Shown here in pieces: positions 54,601 through 60,181 of a stretch of DNA of 64,000 nucleotides. Positions within the stretch are counted from its first letter, which is position 1. The number at the start of each line of letters is the position of its first letter. The notes beneath the pieces are model-generated. The model was not told the DNA's origin. It was given only the letters and a program-made list of their open reading frames with translations, and did no database searches. Location: contig JAZNPF010000029.1 in NCBI GenBank assembly GCA_045589495.1, positions 1 to 64,000 on the forward strand. The letters run 5' to 3'. The position numbers were made by a program, and so were the translations under genes. The stretch is from SIG455 sp045589495. GTDB taxonomy: Bacteria > Bacillota > Clostridia > UMGS1810.

Positions 54601-54863
54601 CTCCGGATGAAGAAGAGCAACCTTTTGCAACAGTTAATGGTGTTCTTAAAAATGAAGAACTGCTTTTAGGTGATGTAAACGGTGACGGCGAGGTTGATTT
54701 CGCAGATGGTATACGTATCTTAAAACACGATGTTGGTTTGATTGATTTAACCGGCGATGCTTTGGTTACAGGTGATGTTAATGGCGATGGTGAGGTTGAT
54801 TTCGCAGATGCGATCCTTGTACTCAAATTTGATGTTGGCTTGATTTCTTCGTTTAAGAAATAA
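48642..54863 (+). CDS. Giant multidomain surface protein: M23 peptidase, InlB repeats, cohesin, dockerin
   Basis: A 2073-residue exported protein with signal peptide (residues 1-25). Domains in order: a unique N-region; an M23 peptidase at about 190-335 with metal ligands H221/D225 (HRGID) and H315/H317 (HLHFE); an SH3-like domain at 403-475; Ig-like and chitobiase-C-like domains at 610-765; FN3-like at 765-862; a region with InlB-like features to 1060; a Trp/Tyr/Ser-rich segment at 1140-1366 with WSDWS and WSSWS motifs; an Ig-like domain; InlB-type repeats at 1478-1730; a cohesin at 1877-2005; and a dockerin at 2007-2073 with two calcium loops GDVNGDGEVDFAD. AAGGAGGA precedes the ATG, 18 bp after the protease gene. 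It probably cleaves peptidoglycan and docks to cohesins. The Trp-rich part is not recognised. Confidence 0.88.
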   Translation: MRKFLSMVLAIMMVLSILPMSAFATEDVAASTEVSNEVNEIPGNYGMEVTLGSGLYYIEDGDLLYSLNNSRPKTIDNDVTWIIEKNGDIYYSKLDGYNTYICKVGETVEIAKIFSPVESFDIEEEYLYYTYNNEKNSLNLTTNEQQVIEIDSSKGNVNDYAPLSQEVDGEYDDEKDLPNVNVTLFQDASHGWLWPVKDNKCVYSPYNVGSSYLQSQRGGVHRGIDISKNQDLTVHAAKAGTVKSVYNGCTHVHRGNADSCNGGYGNCITILHSDGTKSLYAHLKKDSIRVSVGDEVKQGKIIAITGSTGRSYGTHLHFEIHDTSGNKVNVNPKSNTHITSNNKGQYSNSDICWGGTIDYIYDLNVYANGEKTCNNCSKAGTKSFKYYGDGYCDSCDTQYTLIDDSASVIAGTYKRSGSNYKKYYLRKTPYDNNNTITSGAFSSIEIISAVKNADGGRWYKAKANGKTGYLVAYKIDKDFTIDLSSVKSQITINPGKYPTGTIPPKSFNLTASMSSKYPIKSVKGEIIDISNNKIVCSATASNINSYTYSVAGKSVDNGLRFGTLQNGKSYYLRYTVWDTTSNGVDNGNGVTWQSAAFNVQSQVSTPVIQYCAAPAIQISSIEAGQRATVTNGDGSLIHVKANGRETTGYGTVTVDFTSNGSFAVEAWTTASGKEASSVVTKSLSVSKVKSPTISDGKYFEDSVMVTISGEGEIYYTTNGSTPTTWSTKYTGPIHIKDTKTIKAIAVSYGCVNSNVSEKKITVTVPDAPKITLNTEKKVAQGKTATVSWQRTDRATGYVAYLLKDGEVVSEFKTTGTIASFSLTEKNDTENIEYLIKVVATNCKGSSNDSNSVSVTAMHPVEVTFIDRILREGDVTDDVVEQIQHNINEHYGEDAKAIEGNVISVQKIDYNSKPSIPTWEDKLGFSRQHFSDEAYQKITEDTTAYAYYGVKSYSVQFWNYWRDYSENNEQIGATQSILYSFSAEPPTNVEAPTGYILAGWSVDSKVSDCYDFTFVEGDMKLDTVYTWENEELPVILEVLSAKRGNTCQSYDINLKYVHYNESDTQARIIVTLYTADNKVVNVSTEDVDLMAKDAGFDYTDTITVNYPDQVSRISAVMVQVKDDMTGGAVSKMVSTTDIEMPTADTYWGKWSDWSTTEPSSTPGYNENDFQGVERAIESKTQYSYRNKSYTSSSSSSLSGWTKYNTRRTGWSGTYGPVYSNPSNGARNVWSESYVTSSNYKTVYRYYRYANSTCAYYGSSYPDYKYYYEWEFDYPLELKAGQSYSYKLWCGCGISGGYHTVYSVNWQGHGDYPASKWVSYNYGTRWYYQEPIYTYDYWKWGSWSSWSDTKVSGDDNKTRKVYRYRDKFNCYEGYDPSRDSQLEEETKQTYPISGNILGLDKDYNGKLATILVYKKTNTDPTQEQLEYVDQITLGENNSYSFVINPKDEIDYNKTGDYIVTLSIEGCDKLANIDIIKAPVPQHIVTFQNDDGTVLKDSDGNDVIISVDKGSSIDVDDIQIPSKDGHRFVKWDKSLININSDITVSPVYAKDVYNIVFVDHENEATRMIEVAHGDYFDLPEVEPITGKNFIGWDVDHYKYVSDGDVDTEIYNIREEIPYYKTTDGTYILSTLYDETIHDIIDTTEYFKYISEEKSVITESKIITAKWNPIEYVVNFCDLDGNVVDTQFVEYGNTAMPPEYIEKDGIVYSWDVSNAEWWNVTSDMHIYPYIPTESDVCAPSINVSTEEVGGMFYAELDTAEENSKMYYSYHSEITEDYAREIAASQLLDSVIETENAENISLMGAETNQDATETEVEEEFVGESMRDFIHEYTEPIEINEGTVVYAFTVDSEGNISPISVFEFGYDTSDDEGTEDTFEIDEDCPAIIIPDISAKPGDTVSVPITIKNNPGITGLSLVVGYDMNNLKLTDTENGDVFANKEFSKDIRNDGSCKFTWESNEVTTKDGTIVTLTFIAGENSGEYDISVTIDEAIAPDEEEQPFATVNGVLKNEELLLGDVNGDGEVDFADGIRILKHDVGLIDLTGDALVTGDVNGDGEVDFADAILVLKFDVGLISSFKK

Positions 54864-54932
54864 TTGTTATGTATAAGGGTGCATACAATGTATGTGCCCT
54901 TATATCAAAAATTCACAGAAAGGAATATGCAG

Positions 54933-56084
54933 ATGAAAAAAATACTAAGTTGCATTTTGTGCTTTATTATTCTTTCGTGCAATATCGTTGCTTTTGCTTC
55001 AACATCACCGACAATAAGTCTTGTTTGCAATGACGCAGTCAATTCGGAAGAGACTTTTGATGTATATGTTACAGTTACAGAAAACTCAAACATTTGTGGC
55101 GGCAGAATAACAATAGGTTATGATAATACTGCCTTGGAAATCGTATCGGTAGCAAAGGGAACTTTATTAAGCGGAGTATCTTTACAAGAAAATCTTGCTT
55201 ATACTGCATCCTCTGCCAGAATAAGCTGGTCTGGTGTTAGAAACATAACCACCAGTGGAAATCTTTTGAAGGTAACATTCAAAGCAAAAACATTATACGA
55301 AGATGTAAATGCTTCGATTTTTGTACAAGAAATGAAATTTGCCGATTTTGATGAAAATGCTATTTCTTGTACTCAGGAAGATACATCTGTTTTGATTAAG
55401 GCAAAACCGCTACCTACATTTTCAGTTGAATGTCCAGAGGAAGCCCTAATTGGTTCAACTATTGATGTTAAGGTTAACATCACTGAAAATTCTCTTGCCT
55501 TTGGTGGCAGATTTGACTTGGTCTATGATAATACTAAATTAGAAATTGTTTCAGATGAAATAGAAATAGGGGGCATTTTATCAGGAACATCAGCTTTTGC
55601 AAACCCAAGAGGAGATAATAAAATTAGATTGTCTTGGGCAGGAACATCCGAGTTGCTTGCCGGTGGCACAGTGTTAACAGTACAATTTAAGATTTTAGAA
55701 GTGCCAGGACAGGCATCATTTTCGTTCGAAAGCCAAAAAATGACAGGTGATAATGACACCGATATCCAGATCTCTGTAATTGGAAACTCGCTGACTGTAG
55801 TAACTGAACTTGTTTGTTCTACTAAAACTACATACATTGAAGAGAATGGTAAGTGGAAATTCACAAGTGCAATAAAAAATTGTCCTGAAACAGCAATTAT
55901 AATGGTTGCATTATATAGTGATGATAGAATGGTTGGTTTATCCGAAATAACAGATATTTCAAATAAGGTTTCAAAGGACTTATATGTTGATAAATGCACT
56001 TTTGAAAAAGCAAAGGTTTTTATATGGGAATCTCTCGAAACATTAGTTCCAATATCAGTTGCTGAGGAGATATCATATGAATAG
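54933..56084 (+). CDS. Secreted double-cohesin (adaptor scaffoldin-like) protein
   Basis: About 383 residues with a signal peptide (MKKILSCILCFIILSCNIVAFA) and two cohesin domains: residues about 25-150 (VTENSNICGGRITIGYDNTALEIVS) and about 155-285 (ITENSLAFGGRFDLVYDNTKLEIVS). A C-terminal Ig-like domain ends KVFIWESLETLVPISVAEE, related to the protease C-terminus. It has no dockerin and no SLH, so it could bridge dockerin-bearing partners. The ATG at 54933 (AAAGGA 8 bp before) is chosen over 54927. Its stop overlaps the start of the SLH gene by 8 bp. Confidence 0.85.
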   Translation: MKKILSCILCFIILSCNIVAFASTSPTISLVCNDAVNSEETFDVYVTVTENSNICGGRITIGYDNTALEIVSVAKGTLLSGVSLQENLAYTASSARISWSGVRNITTSGNLLKVTFKAKTLYEDVNASIFVQEMKFADFDENAISCTQEDTSVLIKAKPLPTFSVECPEEALIGSTIDVKVNITENSLAFGGRFDLVYDNTKLEIVSDEIEIGGILSGTSAFANPRGDNKIRLSWAGTSELLAGGTVLTVQFKILEVPGQASFSFESQKMTGDNDTDIQISVIGNSLTVVTELVCSTKTTYIEENGKWKFTSAIKNCPETAIIMVALYSDDRMVGLSEITDISNKVSKDLYVDKCTFEKAKVFIWESLETLVPISVAEEISYE

Positions 56085-57318
56085 ACTTTGTTATCTCAAA
56101 AAAACTATTGTATTTATTTGTATTCTCTTTGCTATTACAATATCGCAAGTGTTTGCCGAAGGAACGGTTACTCTTTTAAAAGTTTTGCCAACCGTGACAA
56201 ATAATGAGGTGTCTGTATCAGTTGAATACACAAATGCTAACATGTGCGGTGGAAGTTTTAATTTTATATATGACACGACTGCTTTACAACTTGTTTCAGT
56301 TGAAGAAGGAGAAACAATAAAAGATACATCACATTTTATCAACTCGGAATTTGCTGAAGGAGCAATTCGCATCAACTGGGTTTCTACAACAGAAATGCCG
56401 GCAGATGGGATTTTGGTTAATATAAAATTTGAAATGCTGAATGAAGCTTTTAATAAGTCAGATATTAGTATTGAAAAATTAAAAATTGCAGACGGCGATG
56501 GAAACAAACAAGATGCTGAATATACTGTTGTTTATGACATATCAGAAGAACCTGAACAGAACAATCCTCCAGCAGATAACGAATCAGAAAAAAACGATCC
56601 GCCAAGTACAAATCCTTCGGTGGACAGTTCTGATATTGAACAGGACGCTGAAACAAAACCTGAATCGACTGATAATAATACAGGCAATGCCTACGCGCCA
56701 AGCACGAGACCTTCTTCCGGTAATCCTGTAGCAAAACAGGAAGATGAAATCAAAAATTCGAAGGATCCTATTGTATTTACAGATGTAAGAGAAAATGACT
56801 GGTTCTATGAAAATGTTAAGTATGTTGTTGAAAACAAACTTATGAATGGTATATCAGAAGATGAGTTTGCTCCAAATAATACGCTTACAAGAGCAATGCT
56901 TGTTACTGTTCTTTATCGCAATGCAGGCGAACCTGCTGTGAATAAGAGCATTCCATTTGCTGATGTTGATATGGGTTCTTGGTATGCTAACGCTGTAGCA
57001 TGGGCTAAACAAAACGGCATTGTAAACGGTGTAAATGAAGCCGACTTTGCGCCGGATAACAATATTACTCGTGAACAGATTGCAACTATTATGTTTAGAT
57101 ATGCACAGTACAAGGATATGGATGCTGTAACACTGGAAGAAAATCTCCACTTTGCAGATGCTGATGAGATTTCTGAATATGCAGTTTCAGCTATGAATTG
57201 GGCTGTTGGAACAGGACTTATGAATGGTAAGTCATCTACAACACTTAACCCATCGGATAATGCAACAAGAGCAGAAATTGCAGCAATCCTCCAGAGATTT
57301 ATTGAATCTAATAAATAA
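56077..57318 (+). CDS. Cohesin protein anchored by three SLH domains
   Basis: About 413 residues: signal peptide (MNRLCYLKKTIVFICILFAI to VFA), one cohesin domain (ANMCGGSFNFIYDTTALQLVS), a Pro/Asn/Ser/Glu-rich linker of about 75 residues, and three S-layer homology repeats starting at FTDVRENDWFYENV, FADVDMGSWYANAV and FADADEISEYAVSA, each with the TRAMLVT/TREQIAT/TRAEIAA segment. It would attach to secondary cell-wall polymers and display a cohesin, like anchoring scaffoldins of cellulosomes. ATG 56077 has GAGGAG before it. Last gene of the operon; a terminator follows. Confidence 0.92.
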   Translation: MNRLCYLKKTIVFICILFAITISQVFAEGTVTLLKVLPTVTNNEVSVSVEYTNANMCGGSFNFIYDTTALQLVSVEEGETIKDTSHFINSEFAEGAIRINWVSTTEMPADGILVNIKFEMLNEAFNKSDISIEKLKIADGDGNKQDAEYTVVYDISEEPEQNNPPADNESEKNDPPSTNPSVDSSDIEQDAETKPESTDNNTGNAYAPSTRPSSGNPVAKQEDEIKNSKDPIVFTDVRENDWFYENVKYVVENKLMNGISEDEFAPNNTLTRAMLVTVLYRNAGEPAVNKSIPFADVDMGSWYANAVAWAKQNGIVNGVNEADFAPDNNITREQIATIMFRYAQYKDMDAVTLEENLHFADADEISEYAVSAMNWAVGTGLMNGKSSTTLNPSDNATRAEIAAILQRFIESNK

Positions 57319-57336
57319 AACATAAAATCATGTTGA

Positions 57337-57364
57337 GGAGTGAATCAAAAGGTTCGCTCCTTTT
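57337..57364 (+). terminator. Terminator of the surface-protein operon
   Basis: GGAGTGAATC-AAAA-GGTTCGCTCC stem (10 bp, two G-T pairs) followed by TTTT, 19 bp after the SLH gene. Confidence 0.7.
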
Positions 57365-57428
57365 GCATGTCAGCGTATCAAAATATGATGCAGATTAACC
57401 AAAGAAAAGTACTTTTGAAAAACCTTCG

Positions 57429-57457
57429 TAGACTTATCCAGAATTCTGTGGTATGGT
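57429..57457 (+). promoter_or_regulatory. TAGACT-type promoter of the DUF6809 gene
   Basis: CCTTCG-TAGACT, 17-bp spacer, TATGGT, the same layout as at 45982. The shared upstream bases suggest a common regulator or sigma factor of the element. Confidence 0.5.
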
Positions 57458-57482
57458 TGTGTTGCAAAGGAGGTGAAATAAG

Positions 57483-57767
57483 ATGAAAGTGCTTGAAGAA
57501 TTCTGGTATGGGAACATTAATCCTATGGAAAGACCATTTCAAAGTCAAAGGAAGTTTGACAAGGTATTCAGATTGCTGACCAAAAACGAAGAAGAATTGC
57601 TTAAAAATCTAAATGAGCAAGAAAAAGAATTGTTTGATAAGGTCAAAGCATGCTACGATGAAATGATACAAATAACAGAATGTCAAACCTTTATAAAAGG
57701 ATTCAAATTAGGAGCAAGGTTCTTTATAGAATGCTTCGAAAATGATGCCGACATATTCGATGAATGA
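57483..57767 (+). CDS. DUF6809-like small protein
   Basis: A 94-residue helical protein with the pattern EEFWYGNINPMERPF, LLTKNEEELLKNLNEQEKELFDKV and FIKGFKLGARFFIECF, typical of a small family seen on clostridial mobile elements. Function unknown. AAAGGAGG before the ATG. Confidence 0.72.
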   Translation: MKVLEEFWYGNINPMERPFQSQRKFDKVFRLLTKNEEELLKNLNEQEKELFDKVKACYDEMIQITECQTFIKGFKLGARFFIECFENDADIFDE

Positions 57768-57815
57768 AATTCGAGTATGCCGGCATTTTTATATCAAAAT
57801 GAGAGGATGAAATTT

Positions 57816-58364
57816 ATGAAGAAAAAAGTATTATGTATGGTAATGGCAGTGACTATACTGCTGACACAAACCGCATCGGCGGCACCTTGGTGGCTCAGTA
57901 AATACCGAGTAACCTTCGACAACGAACTTGGCATCGTAGGAAATGTAACCTTAAGATTCGCATCGGACGGCGGAAGCTTTATCAGTCCAATAACAAAAAG
58001 ATATGGCGAAATCATCAGCCTCGAAAGCTATGTCCCGACAAAATATGGTTATACATTCAAGGGTTGGTTCACCGATCCCCGAACAAAGCAGAATCAGGTG
58101 ACAACATTCAAATTCACAAAATCTGATGTTCTCTATACAAAATGGGAAAAGAATCCGGAAGAATCTGTAAATCCAAATGACGAAATTATGGCAAAAGACA
58201 CCTGCTACCTCACAGACGAGGAAACAAAAATACGAAATGAAATCATAGAACAGAAAAATAAAGCCTACATCGAAGGATTCGGCTATGTAGCGCCTGCAAA
58301 AACCAAAACCATCATCGTAGGCTCAGACGGTGATATAAATAAAATGGTCGGCACAATGGAATAA
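57816..58364 (+). CDS. Secreted small InlB-repeat protein
   Basis: A 182-residue exported protein. Signal peptide KKKVLCMVMAVTILLTQTASA, then one InlB B-repeat/Listeria-Bacteroides-type domain (LRFASDGGSFISPI, GYTFKGWFTDP, DVLYTKWE), then a Glu/Lys-rich tail. The ATG at 57816 has GAGAGG at good spacing. The same domain type occurs in the giant surface protein, so it may be an accessory to that complex. Function not established. Confidence 0.7.
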   Translation: MKKKVLCMVMAVTILLTQTASAAPWWLSKYRVTFDNELGIVGNVTLRFASDGGSFISPITKRYGEIISLESYVPTKYGYTFKGWFTDPRTKQNQVTTFKFTKSDVLYTKWEKNPEESVNPNDEIMAKDTCYLTDEETKIRNEIIEQKNKAYIEGFGYVAPAKTKTIIVGSDGDINKMVGTME

Positions 58365-58368
58365 AATA

Positions 58369-58402
58369 GCAAGAGGATAGGCGGATTTGCCTATCCTCTT
58401 GC
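58369..58402 (+). terminator. Strong hairpin after the InlB-repeat gene
   Basis: GCAAGAGGATAGGC / GCCTATCCTCTTGC, 14-bp perfect stem, no T-run. Between it and the next gene I see only the convergent hairpin. Confidence 0.6.
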
Positions 58403-58524
58403 ACATTATATAATCGATTTTGAGGTCATGCAACGAAGACTCTTAAAGGGCTTCAAAGACCAAACTCACGCAGATAGGGTAATTACACCCTGTCTGCTTT
58501 CTAATGCAAAATAAGGAAAATATT

Positions 58525-58564
58525 AAAGGCATTGCAAAAGCTTTTAAGCAAATGCAATGCCTTT
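58525..58564 (-). terminator. Terminator-like hairpin of the DUF6076 gene
   Basis: AAAGGCATTGCA / TGCAATGCCTTT stem with a 16-nt loop just after the minus-strand gene. Confidence 0.5.
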
Positions 58565-58578
58565 GAAATTTTTAATAA

Positions 58579-59319
58579 TTAAAATCTGTTTTTAATTTCT
58601 TCTATTTTCTCCAAAAACTTATCAGCAGAATGTTCGCCACTCTTATATTTTGCTCTGCATTTAGTTAGTAAAATAATGTTAAAATTCAGCTTTTCCAACA
58701 TTTCGGCATCCGTTGTCCTGCGTCTCTTGTATTGCAGTGATTGATAAATTTTTTCGTATAAAACCAAGTTTTCATCTGCTTTTATGTTTGAAGCGTATGT
58801 TTTCTTAGAGCCAGTCCATTTACAGGTCTTGCCCTCCGGATTAACACGATCGCAATAATCAGCACCGGAGTATGCTGATGCAAAATACTTAAGGCAGTTT
58901 TTACACCTTGATATATGCATATTCTGTTCGGCTGCATAAAGCATCTCAAGGAAGATTAAATCCTTTAAAGAATCTGTTGTATATACATCTGCAATTTCGG
59001 GATTCATTCTTTTCTTTGCAGGCGGAATGATAGTTCTTCTGATGATATATGTATCGGTTTTAGAACCATATTTCTCTACTATTTCGGCATAAGCAGATAT
59101 TTTTGTTGCCTGAATCTTTGTTTTAAAACAATGTCCTAAAATAATATTAGCAAGATCAGAAAGATTTTCATCAGGCTTATCTATCAGTCCAAGAGAAATA
59201 AAACTATCCCATTCTCCTGCGGCGATTTTACAAGTGAAATTGCCGAGGATTTCATCTGCTAATGAATTTCCAATTGACAACGAAACAAATCTTTTCTTAA
59301 AAATAATATCAAAGCTCAT
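58579..59319 (-). CDS. DUF6076-like zinc-ribbon protein
   Basis: A 246-residue protein transcribed against the rest of the element. It has a Cys cluster C-x2-C (RCKNCLKYF) followed by DYCDRVNPEGKTCKW, probably a zinc site, embedded in a helical protein with an Arg/Lys-rich end. The pattern resembles a family (DUF6076) common on clostridial mobile elements; function unknown. A regulatory or anti-defence role is possible but not supported by any motif. Confidence 0.6.
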   Translation of the reverse strand: MSFDIIFKKRFVSLSIGNSLADEILGNFTCKIAAGEWDSFISLGLIDKPDENLSDLANIILGHCFKTKIQATKISAYAEIVEKYGSKTDTYIIRRTIIPPAKKRMNPEIADVYTTDSLKDLIFLEMLYAAEQNMHISRCKNCLKYFASAYSGADYCDRVNPEGKTCKWTGSKKTYASNIKADENLVLYEKIYQSLQYKRRRTTDAEMLEKLNFNIILLTKCRAKYKSGEHSADKFLEKIEEIKNRF

Positions 59320-59370
59320 AGTATTTCCTTTCTTAAATCCAACTGATTAAATATTTTTATTTTTAATCGC

Positions 59371-59399
59371 TTGACAAAATAGTTAATCCATGTTAGAAT
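59371..59399 (+). promoter_or_regulatory. Promoter with a long leader upstream of the recombinase unit
   Basis: TTGACA (59371-59376), 17-bp spacer, TAGAAT (59394-59399). The first start codon is 400 bp downstream. Confidence 0.65.
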
Positions 59400-59405
59400 A
59401 AAATT

Positions 59406-59810
59406 GTTCAAGAGATTACATTTGTTTTTATTTGATAACTTTAATCTAATTATACAGGCAAAACAAAGTAATGTCAAGAAAAACTTTTCAAACGAGAATA
59501 AACTCTCGCAAGATAAAGTGAAAGATGAATTGAACCTTGAAAATTAAATAGCTTGTACGGTGAGTTATACCGTTAACCGAACGCCATGACACTGAACAAT
59601 CAGTCGAGCGAGGTAGGTTAAAGGACATACGAGGTTATGGTCGAGCAGGACCGAGGCTCAGGAAATGTAACCGAAGGCAAGTGCAAAGTTTAGTGAATAC
59701 ACGCTTATTGCCTATATTATTTTTAAGGCGGTCAAAAATCTATAGAAAGGAGCTTCATTAGGGCAATAAAAGTATTTAATTTTAATCATTAATCCGAGAG
59801 GAGAATTTTT
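59406..59810 (+). ncRNA. Long structured leader, possible regulatory RNA
   Basis: About 400 nt without a reading frame between a good promoter and the 90-residue gene. The middle (59530-59720) has a GC-richer composition than its surroundings and several short complementary blocks, such as ACGGTGAGTTATACCGT and GGTCGAGCAGGACC. Clostridial elements of this class often have conserved leaders before their recombinase region. I could not assign it to a known RNA family. Confidence 0.4.
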
Positions 59811-60083
59811 ATGAGTAAGAAAGAAATACCTATGGACTTTAATGAGGACTTTGCTATAGATACAGACAGAGAGTACAATCCCGAAATTGCCACATCGGTT
59901 AGACGGAGATATTCATATAGTATCACCGATAACAAAATGGTAAAAACGAGGAAAACTCATGTCGGCAATATGAATTATATTGTGAATTCAATCTTTGATA
60001 TGAACTCAAAGAAAAAGGTTGAGGATCATATACGAAGACTGATAACAATAGATATTCAGGATAATATAGACAAAGTCTCCTAA
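59811..60083 (+). CDS. Small protein upstream of the serine recombinase, unknown
   Basis: A 90-residue hydrophilic protein starting MSKKEIPMDFNEDFAIDTD behind GAGAGGAG. It has no cysteine or membrane segment. Its position just in front of a large serine recombinase is where directionality factors or regulators are usually found; no motif confirms that. Not recognised. Confidence 0.55.
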   Translation: MSKKEIPMDFNEDFAIDTDREYNPEIATSVRRRYSYSITDNKMVKTRKTHVGNMNYIVNSIFDMNSKKKVEDHIRRLITIDIQDNIDKVS

Positions 60084-60096
60084 AAGTCTGGACTTT

Positions 60097-60158
60097 TCAA
60101 TCGGTTTAGGGTATTGTGTTGTTGTGAAATATCTACTCACAATACTCTCAATCGGTTT
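60097..60158 (+). promoter_or_regulatory. Direct and inverted repeats before the recombinase gene
   Basis: TCAATCGGTTT occurs twice (60097-60107 and 60148-60158) and encloses the inverted pair GTATTGTG/CACAATAC (60111-60145). It could be an operator or structured leader controlling the recombinase. Confidence 0.45.
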
Positions 60159-60181
60159 GACTTTTAAGGAGGGAAAGATTT

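Noticed and set aside
48642..57318. Cellulosome gene cluster
   Set aside because: Cohesins, a dockerin and SLH repeats are present but no glycoside hydrolase or carbohydrate-binding module typical of cellulosomes; the only enzymatic domains are peptidases.
59530..59720. Group I or II intron remnant in the leader before the recombinase unit
   Set aside because: No intron boundary motifs, domain V-like hairpin or reverse transcriptase fragment was visible.
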